NCBI RefSeq assembly: GCF_000169435.1
Contig: NZ_AAYB01000002.1
Coordinates: 744,001-808,000, forward strand
DNA: 64,000 nt
From: Roseobacter sp. CCS2
GTDB taxonomy: Bacteria; Pseudomonadota; Alphaproteobacteria; Rhodobacterales; Rhodobacteraceae
Direction: 5' to 3'
The notes beneath the pieces were generated by a model. The model saw only the letters and a list, made by a program, of their open reading frames with translations. It ran no database searches and was not told the origin of the DNA. Below are positions 1 through 8,294 of this stretch, piece after piece; within the stretch, counting starts at the first letter, position 1, and every line of letters starts with the position of its first letter. Made by a program: the position numbers and the translations under genes.

Positions 1-32
1 GCCGATGCAAGCAACGGCGGGTTTGTTACAGC

Positions 33-46
33 TTCCAGCGCTGGAA
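33..46. repeat. short perfect palindrome just past thrS stop
   Basis: TTCCAGCGCTGGAA is a perfect 14-base palindrome three bases beyond the thrS stop codon (thrS reads leftward and ends at 49). No T run follows on the thrS strand, so it is not a textbook intrinsic terminator. It may be part of a 3' structure. TGTTACAG occurs on both sides of it. Confidence 0.3.
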
Positions 47-48
47 TG

Positions 49-1995
49 TTACAGAAGGTCGGGGGGCGTGGATGCCCGACCCAGCTCTGCAACAATTTCC
101 GTCAGAGATGTTACAGATGTTTTGTTTTCGCCCAAGCGGCGGGCGGTCACGGTCTTTTCTTCCACCTCACGCGCACCCAAAGCCAAAATTACCGGCACCT
201 TGCCGACCGAATGTTCACGGACCTTGAAGTTGATCTTCTCATTACGCAGATCAGCCTCCGCGCGGACACCCACTGCTTTGAGGGCGTTGACTACTTCCAT
301 TGCATAGTCATCCGCATCCGACACGATGGTCGCGACAACCACCTGACGCGGGGCCAGCCAGAACGGTAGCTTGCCTGCGTGTTCTTCGATCAGGATACCG
401 ATGAACCGTTCAAATGATCCAAGCGTTGCGCGGTGCAGCATAAAAGGCCGATGCTTGCTGCCATCCTGCCCAATATAGGTCGCACCCAACCGCTCTGGCA
501 GGTTTGGATCAACCTGGAATGTACCGCATTGCCATGTCCGCCCAAGTGCATCGGTCAGATAGAAATCAAGCTTCGGCCCATAAAACGCACCATCACCCGG
601 TTCCAGCCTGAAATCGCGTCCGGTGGACTTAATCGCGGCCTCAAGCGCACCTTCAACGTGATCCCAGCTTTCGTCGGACCCAACGCGCTTTTCAGGCCGT
701 GTCGCAAAGGCGATTTCAAAGTCCTCAAACCCAAGGTCCTTATAGATGTCCGCCAAAAAGTTGATAAAGCGAGCGCATTCGGTCTCGATCTGTTCTTCGG
801 TACAGAAGATGTGACCGTCATCTTGGGTGAACCCACGCACGCGCATGATCCCGTGCAGCGCGCCCGACGGCTCATACCGCGCGCAAGATCCGAACTCTGC
901 CAAACGCAGCGGCAGATCACGATAGGATTTCAGTCCCTGATTGAACACCTGCACATGGCAGGGGCAGTTCATCGGCTTCAGCGCGTTGATCGCTTTTTCC
1001 TTGGCGTGCTCTTCTTCGACTTCGACGACGAACATATGCTCGTGGTATTTGTCCCAGTGGCCGGAGGCCTCCCAGAGTTTGCGATCAACCACCTGTGGAG
1101 TGTTGATTTCCCGATAGTCGCCTGCCCGCTGTTTGCGGCGCACATAGTCCTGTAGTTCAGTATAAACAGTCCAACCATTAGGATGCCAGAACACCTGACC
1201 GGGGGCTTCTTCCTGCATATGGAACAGGTTCATTTCGCGGCCTAGCTTGCGGTGGTCGCGTTTGGCTGCCTCTTCCAACATATGCAGGTGCGCTTTCAGC
1301 CCTTCTTTGTTGGTGAAGGCAGTCCCATAAATCCGCTGCAACATCGCGCGGTCGCTGTCGCCGCGCCAGTATGCGCCGGCGATGGACATCAGTTTGAAGC
1401 CATCGGCAGGCACCTGGCCTGTGTGCTGCAAATGCGGTCCACGACACAGGTCCTGCCAATCGCCATGCCAATACATGCGCAGGGGTTCTTCACCGGGGAT
1501 GCTTTCGATCAATTCGACCTTATAAGGTTCGCCCCTGTCCTTATAGTATTGGATCGCGACATTGCGTTCCCAAATCTCGGTGCGGACCTCATCACGCTTG
1601 TTGATGATCTCTTTCATCTTCTTTTCGATGGTGGACAGGTCTTCTGGCGTGAAGGGTTCCTTGCGGTCAAAGTCGTAGTACCAGCCGTCCTTGATGACAG
1701 GGCCGATCGTCACCTGTGTATCTGGCCAAATCTCTTGCACCGCGCGGGCCATGATGTGGGCGAGGTCATGGCGGACCAGTTCAAGTGCAGGCTCTTGGTC
1801 TTTCATGGTGTTGATGCCGATGGCGCTGTCAGCCTCAATCGGCCATTGCAGGTCCCAGTGCTGACCATCCACGGTCGCACTGATCGCTTTTTTGCGTAAG
1901 GAGGATGATATATCAGCGGCCACATCAGCGGCTGTTACGCCAGCTTCGTAAGAGCGGCTGTTACCATCGGGAAAAGTTAGGGAAATCTGTGCCAT
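49..1995 (-). CDS. thrS: threonyl-tRNA synthetase
   Basis: This enzyme charges tRNA-Thr with threonine in the cytoplasm. The 648 residues match the usual full length. An N-terminal TGS domain (about 1-62) is followed by the editing domain, with a His-x3-His type motif in RHDLAHIMA near residue 77. The class-II catalytic core carries the zinc Cys in MNCPCH (about 342), the His of [12 protein letters not shown] and the motif-3 region [14 protein letters not shown]. The C-terminal anticodon-binding domain starts near 545. The ATG follows a GAGGAG sequence 11 bases upstream. The gene stands alone, with a divergent lipoprotein gene upstream. The family assignment is not in doubt. Confidence 0.98.
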   Translation of the reverse strand: MAQISLTFPDGNSRSYEAGVTAADVAADISSSLRKKAISATVDGQHWDLQWPIEADSAIGINTMKDQEPALELVRHDLAHIMARAVQEIWPDTQVTIGPVIKDGWYYDFDRKEPFTPEDLSTIEKKMKEIINKRDEVRTEIWERNVAIQYYKDRGEPYKVELIESIPGEEPLRMYWHGDWQDLCRGPHLQHTGQVPADGFKLMSIAGAYWRGDSDRAMLQRIYGTAFTNKEGLKAHLHMLEEAAKRDHRKLGREMNLFHMQEEAPGQVFWHPNGWTVYTELQDYVRRKQRAGDYREINTPQVVDRKLWEASGHWDKYHEHMFVVEVEEEHAKEKAINALKPMNCPCHVQVFNQGLKSYRDLPLRLAEFGSCARYEPSGALHGIMRVRGFTQDDGHIFCTEEQIETECARFINFLADIYKDLGFEDFEIAFATRPEKRVGSDESWDHVEGALEAAIKSTGRDFRLEPGDGAFYGPKLDFYLTDALGRTWQCGTFQVDPNLPERLGATYIGQDGSKHRPFMLHRATLGSFERFIGILIEEHAGKLPFWLAPRQVVVATIVSDADDYAMEVVNALKAVGVRAEADLRNEKINFKVREHSVGKVPVILALGAREVEEKTVTARRLGENKTSVTSLTEIVAELGRASTPPDLL

Positions 1996-2185
1996 CTTAG
2001 GGCAAGCTCCTCGTCTGTTTGGCGCCTACAAAACGCCCGGTTGCGGGTTATGTGTGTGGCGGTGTTTCGCCTGTGGCGCAAATACTGTCAAGTTTGCAGA
2101 TTTCAAAGTTTGCGGCGCGATGTATCGTATCGGATGTGCGAGTGATTTTTGTTCCCCAATTTCACGACTAACTGAGAGCGAATTC

Positions 2186-2761
2186 ATGCACACATTTAAA
2201 CTGATACCTTACCTTGCCCTTATTGCGACGGCGGCCTGCGAAACGACGTCAAGTAGCGACGCCAACCCAACGCCCGTGCTAAGCTTTGCAGAGCTGAACA
2301 CTACGAATACCAGTATCATCAACAAGATTGTTTCAGCTGGTCCGAGCCCCGCAGATGCCATTCCGGACACGGGTGGTGCCACATATGATGGCGCAATGAC
2401 CTTTCTTTTGCAGGACGGCAGTGCAGATGGGGTGATTGGACAGGCGCAGGTAAATGTCGATTTTGGCACCGATCTGGTTACCGGAGGCGCGAATAATTTT
2501 TATGACCTGTCTGGTAATGCGGCAGCAGGAAGTGTCTCAATCGAAAACGGTTTTGTTGTCGATGCCCTAGGTAATGTCGTTACTGGCAACGTGAATGGCA
2601 ATGTGACATTTGCAGCTGGGGCGATGGATGTCAGTACTACACTAGCGGGCAATTTTTCGGGACCAAATGTCGAGTTCTTCTCGGGTGTAGTATCGGGAAC
2701 GGCAACACCTACCGGTGGCAGCGCAATTGCGGTGCAGGGCGCGATATATACAGAGCAGTAG
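2186..2761 (+). CDS. small surface lipoprotein, TbpB-like barrel
   Basis: The 191-residue protein begins with a short hydrophobic signal ending in TAAC, so Cys18 would be the lipidated residue. The mature part is rich in Gly, Asn, Thr and Val in alternating strands (GNVVTGNVNGNVTF, GNFSGPNVEFFSGVVSGT). This resembles the small beta-barrel found in transferrin-binding-protein-B-like and factor-H-binding-like surface lipoproteins. The ligand is unknown. The frame runs open to 2054, but the ATG at 2186 was chosen because it places the signal peptide at the N-terminus. I infer the barrel family from strand pattern only. Confidence 0.7.
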   Translation: MHTFKLIPYLALIATAACETTSSSDANPTPVLSFAELNTTNTSIINKIVSAGPSPADAIPDTGGATYDGAMTFLLQDGSADGVIGQAQVNVDFGTDLVTGGANNFYDLSGNAAAGSVSIENGFVVDALGNVVTGNVNGNVTFAAGAMDVSTTLAGNFSGPNVEFFSGVVSGTATPTGGSAIAVQGAIYTEQ

Positions 2762-2863
2762 TTTGGTACAGTTTTGTATACCTAGATATACGTTGACTGC
2801 GACATCCCACCGGTTAAAAGCGACGGTGTTTCCAATCAGAAACCCAGATATAGGGGGTGACGC

Positions 2864-3109
2864 ATGCCAAGCTACAACCGGACGTTTGATCTGAGCATCA
2901 ATGACGTGGACATGATCGAAGAGGCCCTACGCGCCCGTGGTCGCGAACTGTCCGGTATGCGGTTGGCATTGAAAGACGATAACCCAGCACATCTGGAATC
3001 GATCCGGGTGGTTGAACAGGATCAGCGCCAGAATGAAGAACTGCTGGGGCGGCTGCATGATCAGAAGATATTTTATCGTCCCAAAAAGGCTGTTTACGTC
3101 GGGGGCTAA
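2864..3109 (+). CDS. conserved small protein of unknown function
   Basis: An 81-residue soluble, mostly helical, charged protein with a clear GGGGGTGA ribosome site before ATG 2864 and a strong terminator 28 bases after its stop. The central part (EEALRARGRELSGMRLALKDDN) looks like an amphipathic helix pair, and the C-terminus is basic (FYRPKKAVYVGG). I recognise no domain. The signals around it support a real single-gene transcription unit. Confidence 0.75.
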   Translation: MPSYNRTFDLSINDVDMIEEALRARGRELSGMRLALKDDNPAHLESIRVVEQDQRQNEELLGRLHDQKIFYRPKKAVYVGG

Positions 3110-3136
3110 AACGTGATCCCCTGACGGCCTAAATGT

Positions 3137-3168
3137 GCACACAGCGATAGACCGCTGTGTGCTTTTTT
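3137..3168 (+). terminator. intrinsic terminator
   Basis: GCACACAGCG and CGCTGTGTGC form a 10-bp perfect stem with a 6-base loop, followed by six T. It ends the unit of the 81-residue protein gene and lies just beyond the 3' end of the convergent MAPEG gene. Confidence 0.92.
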
Positions 3169-3169
3169 G

Positions 3170-3601
3170 TCAGAACCGCGCTGCGAAGACTGCATAGGCC
3201 ATGATCAGGCAGCACACCCAGCCTGCGGTGAAGATGATCGGGCGCAGGGGGAAGGTTGCTTTTCCGGTGATATAGCCCACAGCATGGGCCACCCGCAGCC
3301 AGAAGAACGCGATGGCGGTCCAGTAGGTGACTGCGGTGAAACCATCGACCCGGTCAACGAGGAACACCAGCAATGCAAACGGGACCAGTTGTTCCAGCAG
3401 GTTCAAATGCGCGCGGTACGCCCGCTGCACCCATGGCCGATGCAGGCGCGGGTTGGGAATACGCGTGAAACCATCGGGCGCATCGGCGGGTAGGGAGCCT
3501 TCGGGTGCCGTGTTCACGCCGACGATATATGGGATCCACAGAGAGGCGGCGAGGATGGCAAGGCATGTCAGGATACCAAGTTCGGTTGGAAAGTTTTCCA
3601 T
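3170..3601 (-). CDS. MAPEG family membrane protein
   Basis: A 143-residue integral membrane protein with four predicted hydrophobic helices, the usual size and shape of the MAPEG family (membrane-associated proteins in eicosanoid and glutathione metabolism). The family signature region NPRLHRPWVQRAYRAHLNLLEQL (about 50-72) is clear, with conserved Arg, Asn and Glu residues near the glutathione-binding surface. Bacterial members are mostly unassigned, and glutathione transferase or peroxidase activity is possible. It starts 11 bases after the ArsR-SRPBCC gene, so the two are probably co-transcribed and the regulator may control it. Confidence 0.88.
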   Translation of the reverse strand: MENFPTELGILTCLAILAASLWIPYIVGVNTAPEGSLPADAPDGFTRIPNPRLHRPWVQRAYRAHLNLLEQLVPFALLVFLVDRVDGFTAVTYWTAIAFFWLRVAHAVGYITGKATFPLRPIIFTAGWVCCLIMAYAVFAARF

Positions 3602-3612
3602 GGGCTGTCTCC

Positions 3613-4356
3613 TTACATTGCCGCTTTGAGGGCTGTGCCGGTTTCCAGATAGCTTTTCAGCGATGACGCCAGACGCGCCCAGCCTTCGGCGAAACCCTCC
3701 TGACCGGGGGCCATGTCATAATGCTCAATCGTCAGTTTGCACTGTTCGCCTTGCGGTTCGATCAAATAGACCATGTGGCTGGCAGGCGCGTCGGGGCCCA
3801 TAAACAGCGGCTCAAACGTCATTGCAATCCGTGTCTTTGGGTCCATCGCTGTGGTGGTCTGGTTCAGCATCGCGCTGCCATCGGGGCGGATAAAGGCCGT
3901 GTTTTGATCGATTGCCGCGTTGCCTTCGACGACATTGCAGGCAAAGTGATAGGCAGCCATCTGGTCAGCCTCTGTCAGGGCCGCCCATAGCGCGTCTTGG
4001 CTACAACGGATGAATGTTTGCATCATGAAATCGGGTTTTCCCATATCGGTGTCTCTTTCCAGTTTGACTTTCAATTCCGTCACCGCGCGCGCTTGGCGTT
4101 GCAAAAAAGGGGCGGCCCATCTGTCCATCACGTCCTGCAAGGGCAAGGCATTCAGATAGTGGTATTTGAACCGGCCATCGCGGCGGGTGACGATCAGGTT
4201 GGCCTCTTCTAAGACCTTCAGATGCTTCATCACGCCAAAACGGGACATCTCCAGTACCTCTTCCAGGTCGCTGAGGGATTGGCCATCGCGCTTGCGCAAA
4301 CTGTCGAGCAGGTCGCGGCGGGCGGGGTCGTTCAAGGCTTTAAAAATCGCATCCAT
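3613..4356 (-). CDS. ArsR-type regulator fused to SRPBCC domain
   Basis: The 247-residue protein has two domains. Residues 1-90 are an ArsR winged helix (DPARRDLLDSL, then SDLEEVLEMSRFGVMKHLKVLEEANLI as the recognition helix region and RDGRFKYHYLN wing). Residues about 110-245 are an AHSA1/SRPBCC lipid- or ligand-binding fold (TFIRCSQDALWAALTEADQMAAYHFAC). I see no metal-binding Cys pair, so it is unlikely to be a metal sensor; the SRPBCC domain may sense a small ligand. It is first in an operon with the MAPEG gene. A palindrome upstream may be its own operator. Confidence 0.88.
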   Translation of the reverse strand: MDAIFKALNDPARRDLLDSLRKRDGQSLSDLEEVLEMSRFGVMKHLKVLEEANLIVTRRDGRFKYHYLNALPLQDVMDRWAAPFLQRQARAVTELKVKLERDTDMGKPDFMMQTFIRCSQDALWAALTEADQMAAYHFACNVVEGNAAIDQNTAFIRPDGSAMLNQTTTAMDPKTRIAMTFEPLFMGPDAPASHMVYLIEPQGEQCKLTIEHYDMAPGQEGFAEGWARLASSLKSYLETGTALKAAM

Positions 4357-4369
4357 GAGAAACCTTATA

Positions 4370-4403
4370 GGTTACCAAATAGTCACGTGACAATAGAGTC
4401 ACT
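4370..4403. promoter_or_regulatory. candidate operator upstream of ArsR-SRPBCC gene
   Basis: Between the regulator gene and the divergent hydrolase gene, GTCACGTGAC (4382-4391) is a perfect 10-base palindrome. A further GTCAC half-site follows at 4399-4403, and GGTTACC lies at 4370-4376. ArsR-family repressors commonly bind such dyads near their own promoters. Only the dyad itself is seen; binding is inferred. Confidence 0.4.
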
Positions 4404-4447
4404 TAAAAATACTTGCAGCTGGCTATCGGGTGTGGTGCTGTAAGCCT

Positions 4448-5206
4448 ATGGAAAACATTAGTGAAACCCCGTCTTTTGTCACGCCGCAAGGGCGCCGGAT
4501 TGCCTATCATTTGACCGATGGAACCGGCCCTGCTGTCGTCTTCTTAGGCGGTTTCAAGTCCGATATGGGCGGCACAAAGGCCGTGCATCTGGAAAAATGG
4601 GCGCGCGATTCGGGGCGTGCCTTCTTGCGGTTCGACTACTCTGGCCATGGTGAAAGCAGCGCGGCATTTACGGACGGCTGTATCGGTGATTGGTTTGAAG
4701 ATGCCTGTGCCGCAATAGGGTTGCTTGCGGGCAAGGTTATCTTGGTCGGCTCTAGCATGGGTGGTTGGGTTTCCTTGCTGGTCGCGCGCGTGATGCCGGA
4801 ACGCGTGGCGGGCCTGGTCACAATCGCCGCTGCGCCCGATTTCACCGAAGACAGCATGTGGATGGGATTCGACGACGCGCAGAAAGTTGAACTGATGGCC
4901 GGGCAGGTGGCCTTGCCGTCGGAGTATGGTGAACCCTACATCATCACCCGCCGCCTGATTGAAGAGGGCCGAGAACGTTTGGTGCTGCGCGATCCGCTCT
5001 TCCTGCCATTTCCGGTGCGGTCGTTGCAGGGCACCGCCGATGCCGATGTTGATATGTCGGTCGCTTTACGCCTGCTTGATCATGCCGAAAGCCCTGATAT
5101 GCGATTGACGCTGGTGGATGGGGCCGACCATCGCTTTTCAACCGAGCCATGCTTGGATCTGATCGCCACCTCGGTTGAGGAGGTCTTGCGCGCGGCAGAT
5201 GGGTGA
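4448..5206 (+). CDS. alpha/beta hydrolase
   Basis: A 252-residue serine hydrolase. The nucleophile elbow is GSSMGG (about 101-106), the oxyanion region is FLGGFKSDMGG, the acid is in GTADADVD and the catalytic His is in VDGADHRFS, so the triad is complete. FDYSGHGESS is typical of the subfamily that includes ABHD10-like acyl-protein thioesterases. The substrate is unknown. GTG 4430 is an alternative start; ATG 4448 was preferred because MENISETPSFVTPQGRRIAYH aligns with the usual N-terminus. It is the first of three hydrolases flanking an MFS gene. Confidence 0.85.
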   Translation: MENISETPSFVTPQGRRIAYHLTDGTGPAVVFLGGFKSDMGGTKAVHLEKWARDSGRAFLRFDYSGHGESSAAFTDGCIGDWFEDACAAIGLLAGKVILVGSSMGGWVSLLVARVMPERVAGLVTIAAAPDFTEDSMWMGFDDAQKVELMAGQVALPSEYGEPYIITRRLIEEGRERLVLRDPLFLPFPVRSLQGTADADVDMSVALRLLDHAESPDMRLTLVDGADHRFSTEPCLDLIATSVEEVLRAADG

Positions 5207-5287
5207 AATCACCCATCCTACGTAACGTTCCGCTTTGGGATCGAACATCACGCTGCTTAGGTGCGCAAAATCCTTGGGAGAGGACGC

Positions 5288-6625
5288 ATGGCACTATCAC
5301 TGGGGCAGAAGGCGGGCTGGGGCTTGGCGGATATGGGCATCGTTGTCTTTGTCATCGTCAAACAACTGTTGATCCTGACCTATATGACTGCATTTTTAGG
5401 GGTGCCGGTCGGGATTGCGGGGTTCGTGACGACCGCTGTCCTGATCTTTGACATGATCACCGATCCGCTGATCGGCTATTTCAGCGACCGCACGCAAAGC
5501 CGCTTTGGACGCCGCGCCCCTTGGATGTTTCTGGGTGTGCTGGTGATGTCTGCGGGCATGGTGGGGCTGTTTTCCGTACCGCCGGGTATGGGTATGAACG
5601 CAAACCTTGGCTGGGTGGTGGCGTTCTTTGTGTTGGCGACCATCGGTTTTACCATGGTGGCGATCCCCTATGGTGCGCAATCGGGTGAAATCACCCAAGA
5701 TCCCAAAGAACGGTCGGCGATGACAGGGTTTCGTATGGCCTTTGCCAGCATCGGTATTCTGATTGGGGGTGCAGTGTTGCCCGGTCTGGCGGGATCCATC
5801 GGATATGCGTTGGCGGCCTTGGCGGTGACACCTTTGATGGTAGGCGCTGTGTGGTTGTCATTGTGGTCCACACGTAACGCACCACGTATTGCGCAGCCTG
5901 CAACGGTCAGTTTGTCGGGGATGTTCGGGTTGGTCTTTTCAAACAAAGCCTTTGTCGTGCTGGTGCTGATCTATGGTGTTATGACCCTCGCCATTGCGAT
6001 GATCACGGTAGGGCTGCCCTTTGCGGCACTTTATTTGATCGTCGATAGCGGGGACACCATGCTGTCGGGTGCTGCCCAAGCGCTTAGCACCCTAAGCTTG
6101 ATGTTCGCGACTTTCGTGGTCGGATCAATCCTCAGCCAAGCGATCTGGGTTCTGCTGTCAAACCGGCTGGGCAAAGTGGGCGCGCTGATCTTGGGTCTTA
6201 GCCTTTATGTGGTGTTGCTTTACGCGCTTTACACTATGCTGCCGTCGGTCAACGTCACTGCCATTGCCGGTATGTTCGTGTTGGCAGGTATGACCAACGG
6301 GGCTTACCAGCAGATCCCGTGGGCAATTTACCCTGATCTGATGGATGTGACACGGCGCGACACAGGCATGGCGATCGAGGGGGCGTTTTCGGCGATCTGG
6401 CTTTTCGGTCAGAAACTGGCGAATGCGGTCGCCCCCGCAGTGCTGGGCCTCACGCTGGCGGCGGCCGGATGGCAGGAAACAACAGACGGGGTGGTGGCGC
6501 AATCGGATGCCGCGCTTAGTACCTTGCAGCTGTCCATCACGCTGATCCCGGCGGGTATTCTGGTGGTTGCGATCTTTGGGTTGACCCTGATTTATCGGCC
6601 AATGGCACGGCGCGCCCTTGCGTGA
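5288..6625 (+). CDS. MFS transporter, GPH (sugar:cation) type
   Basis: A 445-residue inner-membrane carrier with about twelve hydrophobic helices. The loop after helix 2 reads DPLIGYFSDRTQSRFGRRAPWM, the hallmark of the glycoside-pentoside-hexuronide/MFS_2 family, and the second half has the matching DLMDVTRRDTGMAIEG. The substrate cannot be read from the sequence. The start ATG follows GGGAGAGGACGC. Its stop lies inside the first codons of the next hydrolase gene (8-base overlap), so the two are translationally coupled and may share a substrate. Confidence 0.88.
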   Translation: MALSLGQKAGWGLADMGIVVFVIVKQLLILTYMTAFLGVPVGIAGFVTTAVLIFDMITDPLIGYFSDRTQSRFGRRAPWMFLGVLVMSAGMVGLFSVPPGMGMNANLGWVVAFFVLATIGFTMVAIPYGAQSGEITQDPKERSAMTGFRMAFASIGILIGGAVLPGLAGSIGYALAALAVTPLMVGAVWLSLWSTRNAPRIAQPATVSLSGMFGLVFSNKAFVVLVLIYGVMTLAIAMITVGLPFAALYLIVDSGDTMLSGAAQALSTLSLMFATFVVGSILSQAIWVLLSNRLGKVGALILGLSLYVVLLYALYTMLPSVNVTAIAGMFVLAGMTNGAYQQIPWAIYPDLMDVTRRDTGMAIEGAFSAIWLFGQKLANAVAPAVLGLTLAAAGWQETTDGVVAQSDAALSTLQLSITLIPAGILVVAIFGLTLIYRPMARRALA

Positions 6626-7484
6626 TCTGGCAAACATAGAAGCGGCCCTCGCCGCCGCAGAAGCACAGGTGCCGCACCTGCGCAAAGGCTGCGAAAAGCG
6701 GATCATCTGGGCCGATACACCAGCCACCAAGACGCCTGTTTGCCTGCTGTATATCCATGGGTTTTCGGCCACGGGTGAAGAACTGCGACCATTGCCCGAT
6801 CTTGTCGCACAAGCCTTGGGTGCAAACATCCATTTCACGCGCTTGACCGGGCATGGTCAGGACGGCGATGCGATGGGGCGGGCGACGCTTGCGGATTGGC
6901 AGCGTGATGTGGCCGAGGCCGTGATGGTTGCAGAAACCATCGGTGATGATGTGGTTATCATGGGGTGCTCAACCGGGTGTACCTTGGCGACGCTGGCGTT
7001 GGCGGGCGGCGCGCGGGCAAAGGCGATGATCCATGTTTCACCCAACTTTGGACTGCGGCACCGGGCCGTGCAGACCTTGCTGGATTTGCCGGGATCACGG
7101 CATTGGTCGAAATACGTGGCTGGATCGTCGCGGTCGTTTGCGCCGATCAGTGAAACGCACGCGGCCTATTGGACGGTAAAATACCCGACGACGGCTGTGC
7201 ATGTGATGGCAGATGCCGTGCGGGCGGTGCGTGCTGCGGACCTGTCCGTGATCAACACACCTGCATTGTTTTGCTTCAACGATGCCGATCAAGTGGTGCA
7301 TCCCGACGACACCCGTAAAGTTATCGCACGCTGGCGCGCACAGGTTGATACGATCGCGATTAAACAGACACCAAAGGACGATAACATGGGGCATGTGATG
7401 GCTGGTGACGTTTTTTCACCCGGCCAGACTTTGCCACTGGCTCAGCAGATGATCGCTTGGGTGCAAGGATTGCCCGCGCGCTGA
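6618..7484 (+). CDS. alpha/beta hydrolase (esterase-like), TTG start
   Basis: A 288-residue hydrolase with an N-terminal helical extension, then LLYIHGFSATGEE (oxyanion loop), GCSTG with nucleophile Ser118, an acid in FNDADQVV and catalytic His259 in DNMGHVMAG. The triad is intact. It resembles the carboxylesterase/monoglyceride-lipase-like group. The only suitable start is TTG 6618, overlapping the MFS gene by 8 bases, which suggests coupled expression. A cytoplasmic location is likely, since no signal peptide is seen. Confidence 0.83.
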   Translation: MRDLANIEAALAAAEAQVPHLRKGCEKRIIWADTPATKTPVCLLYIHGFSATGEELRPLPDLVAQALGANIHFTRLTGHGQDGDAMGRATLADWQRDVAEAVMVAETIGDDVVIMGCSTGCTLATLALAGGARAKAMIHVSPNFGLRHRAVQTLLDLPGSRHWSKYVAGSSRSFAPISETHAAYWTVKYPTTAVHVMADAVRAVRAADLSVINTPALFCFNDADQVVHPDDTRKVIARWRAQVDTIAIKQTPKDDNMGHVMAGDVFSPGQTLPLAQQMIAWVQGLPAR

Positions 7485-7567
7485 AACACTTGCGGCAACG
7501 CGTTTTCCACGTCAAGGTGTTTACAAAGACCCAAAGAGGTTGAGCAGTTTGTTAGGGCTATTTCAAA

Positions 7568-8284
7568 ATGCCGCGTGAAACGCTGGTGATGATTCCACCT
7601 ATTTTATCTGACGCGCGTGTGTTTGCGCATCAGGTTCAAGTCATGTCGCAGGCTCATGCCGTGATGGTGGCCCCGCCCACATGTGGTGAACGGATCGAGG
7701 AAATCGCCAGTCAGATACTGTCCTGGGCACCGTCAAAATTTGCACTGTGCGGGATGGGCCTTGGCGGGATGGTCGCGATGGAGATCATGCGCCGCGCGCC
7801 TGAAAGGATCACCCGGATCGCTTTGGTCAGCACCAGCCCATTGGCGGATACGCCAGAAGCCGCAGCCGCCCGTGAGCCGCATATCATTGCAGCGCGGGCC
7901 GGTCGCTGGGACGATGTTTTACAACATGAAATAAACTCCACCTGGATGGCGTCTGCGACTGATAAGGTAGAGTTGGTGCGCGTCCTGACAGAAATGGGGC
8001 GCGAGCTTGGGCCTGAGGTTTATGTCAAACAAGCCCGCGCAATGCAGCGCCGCAAAGATCAGCAGGCGATGCTGCGCCAGATCCAACTGCCGACGGCCGT
8101 AATTTGCGGCCGCCATGACGGGCAATACCAGCTAAAACGGCATGAATTTCTGGCTGAACTGATCCCCTATGCACAGTTTGAAATCATCGAAGGGGCAGGC
8201 TATCTGCCAACGTTAGAGGCCCCAGAGGCCACGACAGACGCGCTGCAACGTTGGATGAAGCAGCCGATGATGCTACGCCTTTAA
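7568..8284 (+). CDS. alpha/beta-hydrolase fold protein lacking Ser and His of the triad
   Basis: A 238-residue protein with the clear fold of small alpha/beta hydrolases (PPILSDARVFAHQ; ITRIALVSTSP; TAVICGRHDGQYQ). The nucleophile elbow reads CGMGLGG, putting Gly64 where Ser is expected. The position of the catalytic His, usually GxGHLPTLE, reads GAGYLPTLEAPE with Tyr212. Only the acid (Asp184) is left. Each change needs one base (GGC for AGC, TAT for CAT). The frame is otherwise intact, so this looks like a pseudoenzyme and not a decayed gene. It ends 10 bases from convergent phaZ. Its role is unknown; binding or scaffolding is possible. Confidence 0.82.
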   Translation: MPRETLVMIPPILSDARVFAHQVQVMSQAHAVMVAPPTCGERIEEIASQILSWAPSKFALCGMGLGGMVAMEIMRRAPERITRIALVSTSPLADTPEAAAAREPHIIAARAGRWDDVLQHEINSTWMASATDKVELVRVLTEMGRELGPEVYVKQARAMQRRKDQQAMLRQIQLPTAVICGRHDGQYQLKRHEFLAELIPYAQFEIIEGAGYLPTLEAPEATTDALQRWMKQPMMLRL

Positions 8285-8294
8285 ACCCGTCAGA

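Noticed and set aside
433..1899. Long plus-strand frames inside thrS
   Set aside because: They are antisense shadows of thrS with no ribosome sites and no family features.
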